64,000 bases of DNA from Alviniconcha marisindica (lineage: Eukaryota; Mollusca; Gastropoda; Provannidae): contig JABMCL010001622.1 in the NCBI GenBank assembly GCA_018857735.1, positions 347,001-411,000 of the forward strand, read 5' to 3'. The notes beneath the pieces are model-generated. The model did no database searches and was not told the DNA's origin. It worked only from the letters and a program-made list of their open reading frames with translations. Positions 51,301 to 61,500 of the stretch are shown piece after piece (within the stretch, counting starts at the first letter, position 1; the number at the start of each line of letters is the position of its first letter). The position numbers and the translations under genes are program-made.

Positions 51301-54300
51301 GTCTGTGAACAGGGGGAGATGGGGGTGTGTGTGTCAGTGTCACTGTCCAGATGGGTCTATGGAGAGGGGGAGATGGGTGTGTAGGTGTGAATGTCACTGT
51401 CCAGATGGGTCTATGGAGAGGGGGAGATGGGTGTGTAGGTGTGAATGTCACTGTCCAGATGGGTCGATGGAGAGGGGGAGATGGGTGTGTAGGTGTGAAT
51501 GTCACTGTCTAGATGGGTCTATGGAGAGGGGGAGATGGGTGTGTAGGTGTGAATGTCACTGTCTAGATGGGTCGATGGAGAGGGGGAGATGGGTGTGTAG
51601 GTGTGAATGTCACTGTCCAGATGGGTCTCTCGACAGGAGATATGGGCAGGGGGAGATCTGCATGCACGCATCAATGCATCATTCACTCACCCACTGCTTC
51701 TGTTTTGGTATATCAAACCTAAGTGTTCCTTTGGATTGACTCGATTAGATAGCAAAAAAGAACAAAAGACGATGATGTGCCCAGGAGAAGATCTGATAAC
51801 ACACAGACAATGATCACCACTGGTGACAAAACCACCAGCACCAACACCAACAACTGCAACAGATTTTCAAACGCCAAAACTCCCACCCAAAATGCTCCCC
51901 TCACTTCAAATTCCAGTCACCACAGACCTTTTCACTGATGCCAGACGTCTGCAGCATGATGCGCAGTGGCGAGGACACCTTGCCGGAGGCCTGAGGCTGG
52001 TGGGGCGTGACGCCGACGCCGTCCAACTGCCAGGTGCGCATGTGGAAGGCATAGCGCCGGTTGAAGAGCTCCAGGTGGTTCTTCAGCAGGACGAGGCCCC
52101 GCTGCATCCGTTGTAGATGCACTGCCGGGTTCTGTGGAAGAAAGGCAGCGTAACCAGCTGGGGTGGCCACATAGCTCCCTTACTTGACCCAGTCTTGGTC
52201 AGTCAGAAAACTCCCTTACTTGACCCAGTCTTGGTCAGTCAGAAAACTCCCTTATTTGACCCAGTCTTGGTCAGTCAGAAAACTCCCCTACTTGACCCAG
52301 TCTTGGTCAGTCAGAAAACTCCCTTACTTGACCCAGTCTTGGTCAGTCAGAAAACTCCCTTATTTGACCCAGTCTTGGTCAGTCAGAAAACTCCCTTATT
52401 TGACCCAGTTTGGTCAGTCAGAAAACTCCCTTATTTGACCCAGTCTTGGTCAGTCAGAAAACTCCCCTACTTGATCCAGTCTTGGTCAGTCAGAAAACTC
52501 CCTTATTTCAACCAGTGGTCAGTCAGAAATCTCCCTTATTTCAACCAGTGGTCAGTCAGAGATCTCCCTTATTTCAACCAGTGGTCAGTCAGAAATCTCC
52601 CTTATTTCAACCAGCCTTTATTAGTCCCAAATCTCCACTATCTTAACCAGACCAGTACGTTACTGACAAAACAAGCAAGTCACAAATCTCTCTCGCTTCA
52701 AGCAGTCTTGGTTAGTCCATGACCTTAACCAGGCCAGGACATTACTGACAGACCTAGCAAGGCACCACTCTGTTACTTGAACTACTGTGGGACATCGATT
52801 ACACATGGATAATCACACTGTGAAACCATCTTTTTCACAACAAAGGCAGGACAGAGGAAGCCCTTAAGAGAGGCTGCCCTGCCTGTCACAGCAACTGTAC
52901 GTTGGGGGAGGCGACCTGGGGGCAGGGCCGGCGTGGAGGGTTGGAGGAGGAGGGAGGGAGGGGTGCAGGGTACGGGGGTGGGGGTGGGGGCTACCCTGCT
53001 GTAGCGTCACTGCCCTGACCTCCTTGATTCTGCTGAGGGTGGTGACAAGGTTCTCCATGCAGCGGCGGATGAACATGTCCTCCCTCTCCAGAAGACCCCC
53101 GCCGTAGTTGATGTAGTAGTTGTTGAGGTACTGCGTGGCCGTCATGCTCACATCCTTGCTCTCCGCCTGCAGGGCGATCTGCCATAGCTGGTCCATGCCG
53201 CAGATCTGAACACACATCAAACATCTGTCGGTGACGCAGAAGCGTCATTTCTGCAGCAGTTCCTCCACCCCCCCACCTCGCAGGGTGATCGGCCATAGAT
53301 GGTCCATGCCACAGAGCTCAGCGCACGTCAAACACCCAAACTACCCCCACCTGGTCAGATGGAAACATTCCTGCAGCAGTAACCCCCCCCCCCCCCTCCC
53401 AACTCAAGGCATTGGTCACAGCTGGTGCATGCCATAGTTCTGAGCACAGGCACACACTTACCAAACACTTTCTTCATGGACACAAAAACCATTCCAGCAG
53501 TTTGCACCCAGCTACACGTTGCTAGGAAAGCAAACTGAACTGACTGCCCAGCAGAAGACTGCCTTCCTTACCTGGTCCTCCGTGAGAGGTGCGTGGTGGG
53601 AAGTGCTGGACATGCGCGTCAGGTGAGACAGGTGTTGAAACAGGTTGAGACCTGTGAGGGTGATGGCTTCAGGGTTCAGCTGGGGAATCTGTCCAGATGC
53701 AAACAGAAGAGATGATACTGATTAGGTCTAACTTAATACATCATCAGTCTAAACCCCTGTCTGGGGCTCATTATGGTTCCATCCCCCAGCGCATACTGGT
53801 CACAGGGAAACAGCACATACAGGGAAACAGCACATACAGGGCACAGTGAAACAGCACATACAGGGAAACAGCACATACAGGGCACAGTGAAACAGCACAT
53901 ACAGGTCACAGGGAAACAGCACATACAGGGCACAAAGAAAACAGCGCATACAGGGAAACAGCACATACAGGTCACAGGGAAACAGCACATACAGGTCACA
54001 GGGAAACAGCACATACAGGGCACAAAGAAAACAGCACATACAGGGAAACAGCACATACAGGTCACAGGGAAACAGCACATACAGGTCACAGGGAAACAGC
54101 ACATACAGGGCACAGGGAAACAGCACATACAGGGCACAGGGAAACAGCACATACAGGGCACAGGGAAACATCATCTTTTACTCAACATAATGTTCCACCA
54201 TGCGGTTGTGGTTCTGTACACTCATCTGGTCAAACCCTTTCAAGCGGCTGACAGTCAACTACATAAACTTGCCACAATTTCAAGCTCAGACACATAAAAA

Positions 54301-57300
54301 AGCAACAGATTTTCTCCGCACCCATGCCGAGAAAAAACAAACACGTAACCAGCATCAAGTCAGTTATCTTTCTTTGATATCTTTACAGATGGTGTTCCTG
54401 CAACAGGTCAAGCCTTCAGAGGTACACCCACAGACCAGTCTGAACCTGGACCCACCTTTTCCAGGAAGATGTGGCGGAAGGTCTCCACTCCCAGTGCATG
54501 ATGGTCCTTGCTCTTGGCCTGGTTGAGGAACCAGGAGAGGCAGTCATCGGAGCAGGCAGGATTCTGTGCCAGACATCTCCACAGCGTGTCCACCTGCTCC
54601 CGGTTCAGCCCTGTGGAACACGCACAGCGTGGAATGGTCAGCCCACTGCCTGGGACTTGAGCGTATCACCATTATCATTTGTCCTGGCACACAGCAAGAC
54701 CACTGGACAAAGGTGTACCGTCTCTAGCCACGCTGGTGCTTACACAAAATGCTTGTATTAGGAGTCCTATGTCAGGATTACATTCAGTAGTAGTAGTCCT
54801 CATGACCTGACAAACTCCATTACTGACATCCCTCATGTCGGAGTGCAGCTGCAAGAGTGGTGGGCGACACTGCACTAGCATGGATGACAGTATGTACAGG
54901 TGTAGGGAAACAACATCTTGCTAAACAAAGCAAACATGCTGAACACGCCTTTAGCATAATTTCCATTCAGCGGTGGTATTTACGGTCTGCTTGATCCTGA
55001 CCTGTATTGCATACTCTCACAAATAATAATAATTAATAATAAAATAATAAAATATTTTTAAAGTGCAAAATCTTGTCCCCAGAGACTATTCTAAGCGTGT
55101 GCACACGTGCACACACACACAGAGGCACCCGCACACACACACATTCTGACCATACAAAGCTAAATATACACAGCTTAAAACGGGCAGCAAACGCCCGGGA
55201 GACTTGGAATGGCCAAAGATGCACGGATCAGAAAACATAGCAGGTCTACAATTTTGGGAAAAGAAATGTTTGTAGATTAGATCTGAATGAGTCCACAGAC
55301 GGTTTCTGTCGGAGAAATCGTTCAGTCCCATCAACAGTTTTCTTGGCGATTCGTGTGACACCACAGTCCAAAACTGGATGAACCAATAAAGGTGCAATGA
55401 ACGCGTTGAGTCTGTTGTTGTCACTGCTGATGCATGTCAAAGTATATGTCCCTGCGGAGCAGCAGCTACTCACGGAATCTGTCTGGAGAGCCCATGATGG
55501 AGAAGACCATGGTGAGGAACATGAGGCGGACTTGCACCTCCTCCCGGTAACTGTATCTGCACACACAGCACAACCAACATGTCAGTCCACCCGTTCATAA
55601 TGCAACACACACTCAACCCCACCTCAGTTCAACTCCACCAGAACATCACTCTTGTTCTGACCACTGGCCTTTCCCAAGGAACAGTCAGAACGCGAGGACT
55701 CCAAGGTAACTGAGACTGAAAGTGAGGATTGAGAGCACTGGCTTAGTGCAGGTGACAAAATCTCCACGCATTCCGGAGATTTTTGCACACCTCCGTCTGA
55801 TCAAACCTAAATAAATGCGTACACACCTATATACAAACAGCAAGAAAATAACCTTACAAACCTAACATGACGCGAGGGCAACAAGGTAATGAGACTGAAA
55901 GTGATGACGGGAGTGCAAGCTTGGTGCAGATGACAAAATCCCTACACACTCTAGCCATCTTTATGCACTGCAGCCCAATCAAACCTAAATCATCACGTAC
56001 ATACCTAAAGTATACAGGTCCAGAAAATAACAAAACAAACCTAACTGCTGCTACAAGACAAGATAACCCCTAGTTCAGGGTCCAATGGCCAAAAACAGTC
56101 AACCACATTTCACTCACAGGGAATTGGGCGGCATGTCGTCTGCGTTCCTGGTTTCCGTGAAGTGGACGAGGTCAGCAAAAAAGTGGTGCATCATGTTTAG
56201 CTCCGTCTCTGCCCACCTGTAACAGAATCCCCATCAATTTCCACATTCCAGAAAGGTGATGCAGGGGGTGCAGGCAAGCTGCTCCACTCCTCACTGCTGG
56301 TCAGGAACATGACTGCTGTCGCAATATCAACTTCCTCACCTGATGAACACTTTTTACCTGCTCCTTCTATGTAATACAGTTATACCTGCGAACAATCCTG
56401 AATGACCTCTAAAAATTATTCTGAACTGGTCACCTGCAAGTAAAAATTACCTTGGCAAGCATAAAGTATACACACATACATGTGTGTTTGTGCTGCATGT
56501 CAGTGTGCGCAGACATGTACGTGTGTGTAAAATCACACTAACTTGCGTCCCTAAAGCTGCGCTGCACTTACATGGTGATGTTGTGGGGCTCGGAGCTGGA
56601 GCGGAAGCTATGGAAGGAGTTGAAGATCTTGGGCAGCAGCCTCAAGGAGACTATCACTGTTCTGAAAACAACCAACATCACCAGTCAGCCCAACACAACA
56701 ACCACAACAACATCACCAAGCAGCCCAACACTGAAACAACCACAACAACATCACCAGTCAGCCCAACACAAAAACAACCAACATCACCAGTCAGCCCAAC
56801 ACAGAAACAACCACAACAACATCACCAGTCAGCCCAACACAAAAACAACATCATCATCAATCAGCCAACACAAAAACAACCACAACAACATCATCAGTCA
56901 GCCCAACACAAAAACAACCACAACAACATCACCAGTCAGCCCAACTCAAAAACAACCACAACAACATCATCAGTCAGCCCAACACAAAAACAACCACAAC
57001 AACATCACCAGTCAGCCCAACACAAAAACAACCTCAACAACATCACCAGTCAGCCCAACACAAAAACAACCACAACAACATCACCAGTCAGCCCAACACA
57101 AAAACAACCACAACAACATGACATTACAGTTATTCAAAGCTAGCTGCTCAAACACTTTACCAGTGAATTAAAGAGAAAAACAAGAACAATAAAAACACCC
57201 CCTAACACTTCTTAAACATGCAACCACAACCAGAAAAAAAGAGAAGCTTTTCACACAAATAAACCAAACCATGCTGTCTAGACAGATTGATCACTCGCTT

Positions 57301-58563
57301 TTAATACCCAGTAAACCTTGATGTTTCATGGTCATAATGTCCAGGAGCACAAACACCTCTGATCCAAACAAAGCACCATACGATCAACTTGTGAAAGATT
57401 TTTTCCCTTTGTCTACACCTACTTGTGGTCAGCCAGGTTCTGTATACAGGCTTCAATGAACTTGGTCTTGATGCAGCGGTCCATGGTGAAACACACCAGA
57501 GCATGAAGGGCCTTTTCCGCCTCCGTCAGCAACCCCTCCGGCAGTTTGGGCTGCACAAAACAATAATGACAAACCACAAGCTCAGCAGATACAGTAGGAA
57601 CTGTCCTATTTTGATTATACAAGTCTCCTCCCCCCCCCCCCCCCCCCCCCCCCCCTTCCCCACTGTTTTTAAACCACAATGAAATCCAAACCTTGGAGCT
57701 GGGTCATGTATGACTTTTGCTGTATTCCCATGAATACATGCACACACAGCGTCTCCATGTGAACACATACAGTGCCCCCACATAATACATGCACATGCAA
57801 CGTCCCCTTCCATTCAGACAACTGCATACTGACTTCAGAGACCTGAACCTGCCACATGACTAAGACGACAAGTGTGGAGGTAGAAAGAAGCACTCACGGC
57901 CATGTCATCTTGCACCAAGTCCCAGATGAGGGTGTTTCCCTTCTTGCAGACATCATCAAAAGTAAAGTCAGCGCCTGCTGCTACACTGGGCTGCTGCCGT
58001 TCTCTCGGCACGCCTCGGTGGTGGATGACAGCTGCAATGATAGATTATACAGTGACAGAGCATGTCTTTGATCCCACATCTGATTCATCACAGCAGAGGG
58101 GGTGGGGGAATGTGGGGAATCCAAATTAAGACAGTAGCAATATTCATTTGTATCTGTTCTGTACTTACAGGAAATATGAATCAGTCCCCCAACCCCGTAC
58201 TTTAATTCATGGGTCACATATCTTGTTGTTGATCACTTTTATATAGCACTATTCTTCACTCTTGAGTAGACTTACTGCACTCTTGTCAAGTGATTCTAAA
58301 TGAAGATATAACACACACACACACACAATTTCACATTCATCTGAATATATACACACACACAAAAAAAAAAAAATCTCAAACAAAATGTCTGCTAGCATTC
58401 TGAAACAAGATCAAAACACAAAACATTGGTTGCGCTAAAACATTCCATTGTTTTGTTTCATAGCATTCTTTCTAACAGTTTGGTCACATACACACAAACA
58501 CAGACCCCCCCCCCCCCCACCCCCACACCCACACCACAACACACTACAACACCACCTCTCAAA

Positions 58564-58594
<31 letters not shown>

Positions 58595-61500
58595 ATTCAC
58601 TCACACACAGACTCAGACCCATAGTAAGGATGCCACTGACATTTGGGCAGGTGTGAATGGTACAAGGAGGCCATGGAGGACAGGTGGGGCGTGATGTGGG
58701 GGTTGCTGTACTCGGCCTGAGCGTGAATCTGCGCCAGCTCATCCTCACTCAAGGCCTCCTCCCCGTCAAAGTCGGCCATGTTCTTCTCCGACTTGTTGCT
58801 GATGCGCGAGCTGTGGCAGCTGCCATCATCAGGGCTCATGATGTCCTCCACACAGTCACTACACAGCCAGGAAACACAACTGATGAGCCTAAGGATATAT
58901 TGTGTGCAAATGGTCACTACAGAGTGTGAGTGAGTGAGTGTGTGTGTGTGTGTGTGTGCATGCGTGCATGCTTGTGTGCGTGCATGTGTGTGCATGCGTG
59001 GGGGTGGGGGGGGACTGCTGAGCCCAAGTCAGTAGCCACATGAAACACTGTCTTCAGCCCAGGTCACTGGAGTGTGGGGAAACAGAACTGACAGGCCTAA
59101 CGTCAGTAGTACTTTCTTTTTTGATATATTGATACACTGTCTTTAGCTCAGGTCACTGGAGTGGGGAAACAGAACTGACAGGCTTAAGGTCAATAGTACT
59201 TTTTTTTTTTGATACACTGTCTTTAGTACAGGTCACCACAATGTCTGTGTGTGTGTGTGTGTGTGTGGAGGTGGGGGGGGGGGGGGTGCAATGGACTGCT
59301 GAGCCCAAAGTTATTGCCCGAGACAGTCTTCAACATGGGTCACTGGACAGCAGGAAGACAGAAGTGCTGAGACACCATCTTCAACATGGGCATCTCAACA
59401 GTACATCTGGAGCAAGAGACACTGTGTTCAAAGTGGCTCACTAGACTATGGCCAAAAATGTTGAAAATGAAGCTTAACGAAATGTCTTTTCCGTTGCTAT
59501 GGTACCACATATGGAATCTGATTCTGAACTTGGTGTTGTATCAGAGGTTCAGGATAAAAACAACAACCAGGATACTGCCTGGGAACTTATTCCAAACTGG
59601 AATGGTCAAATCAATGAACCCAATACACTGACTGATTAGCACCCATGCAACAACATTAATTCAGCATACTACAAATCCATGTCCAAAGTGAAAACTAAAA
59701 CCCCACAGCCTTTGTGTCTGGAACCACTAGAAGTGTGGGCTTGTGACAGACCTGTGCAGCATCCGTCTCCTGGAGTTCTGCATCTGCTGGATGACGTTGG
59801 AACAGTCGTAGATGACCTCAGTCTCCATGCCCGCTTTGCTGCAGCCGGGTGGGTTATCAGGGGCCTGGTGTGGGGAGCTGGAGCGCATGCAGCCACTGCT
59901 CACCTCCTGCACAGCGTTTGTGTGTACAGCAAGCACACGCAGCAAATACACACAGCGGACACAGTGTTTGTGTGTACAGCAACCACACGCAGCAATTACA
60001 AACAGCAGACACAGTGTTTGCATGTACACAGTGTTTGCATGTACACAATGTTTGCAATGTGTGTCAGTGTTAGTTTCCGTGTGTGTCAGTTCCCAATGTG
60101 CATCAGTGTACAGCAACCATACAGTGTCTGTCACATCTAAAAGGCAGATGTGCCAATAATTTGCCACTGCTGTCAAGGCACCAAAAAACATTCAATTGTG
60201 CCTTTGTGTGTTTTGAACATGCAACTGACAAACCAGCAGTAAATCTTGAACTGTTTACTAAGCTGGTCTAATTCTAACACACTGTTGCACCAAGTCATCA
60301 TTTCACAATGCCCCTCCCCTTCACTACCAAATGAACAAGGCAAAACAATGCCCAGCAGCTGTGGCCCATCTTTGTGCCATTACCAACTCCACAAAACAAC
60401 GTCACTACCAACTCCACAAGACAACAAAGTCCAGAGACTGGCCCACTGAGTGTATGTCAGTTTTCAATGTGCATCAGTGTCAGTTTTCAATGTGCGTCAG
60501 TGTTAGTTTCCAGTGTCAGTTTCCAATGTGTGTCAGTGTCAGTTTTCAATGTGCGTCAGTGTTAGTTTCCAGTGTGACAGTTTCCAATGTGCGTCAGTGT
60601 CAGTTTTCAATGTGTGTCAGTGTTAGTTTCCGTGTGTGTCAGTTCCCAATGTGCGTCAGTGTCAGTTTCAATGTGTGTCAGTACCCAATGTGCATCAGTG
60701 TCAGTTTTCAATGTGTGTCAGTGTTAGTTTCCGTGTGTGTCAGTTCCCAATGTGCGTCAGTGTCAGTTTTCAATGTGTGTCAGTTCCCAATGTGTGTCAG
60801 TGTCAGTTTTCAATGTGTGTCAGTGTTAGTTTCTGTGTCAGTTCCCAATGTGCGTCAGTGTCAGTTTTCAATGTGTGTCAGTGTTAGTTTCCACGTGTCG
60901 TCAGTTCCCAATGTGCATCAGTGTCAGTTTTCAATGTGTGTCAGTGTTAGTTTCCACGTGTGTCAGTTCCCAATGTGCATCAGTGTCAGTTTCAATGTGT
61001 GTCAGTTCCCAATGTGCGTCAGTGTCAGTTTCAATGTGTGTCAGTTCCCAATGTGCATCAGTGTCAGTTTTCAATGTGTGTCAGTGTTAGTTTCCGTGTG
61101 TGTCAGTTCCCAATGTGCATCAGTGTCAGTTTTCAATGTGTGTCAGTGTTAGTTTCCGTGTGTGTCAGTTCCCAATGTGCATCAGTGTCAGTTTTCAATG
61201 TGTGTCAGTATCAGTTTCCATGTGTGTCAGTTCCCAATGTGCATCAGTGTCAGTTTTCAATGTGTGTCAGTGTCAGTTTCCATGTGTGTCAGTTCCCAAT
61301 GTGCATCAGTGTCAGTTTTCAATGTGTGTCAGTGTTAGTTTCCATGTGTGTCAGTTCCCAATGTGCATCAGTGTCAGTTTCCAAGCATGGTCAGCCTTGC
61401 AGGCCCAGAGGGGACGGAGCACCAACCTGCACGGAGGCAGGCAGCTGTGAGAGGGGGATTTCCCCCCCACCGCCGTCGCCAGCCAGGTGCTCGCTGCTGA

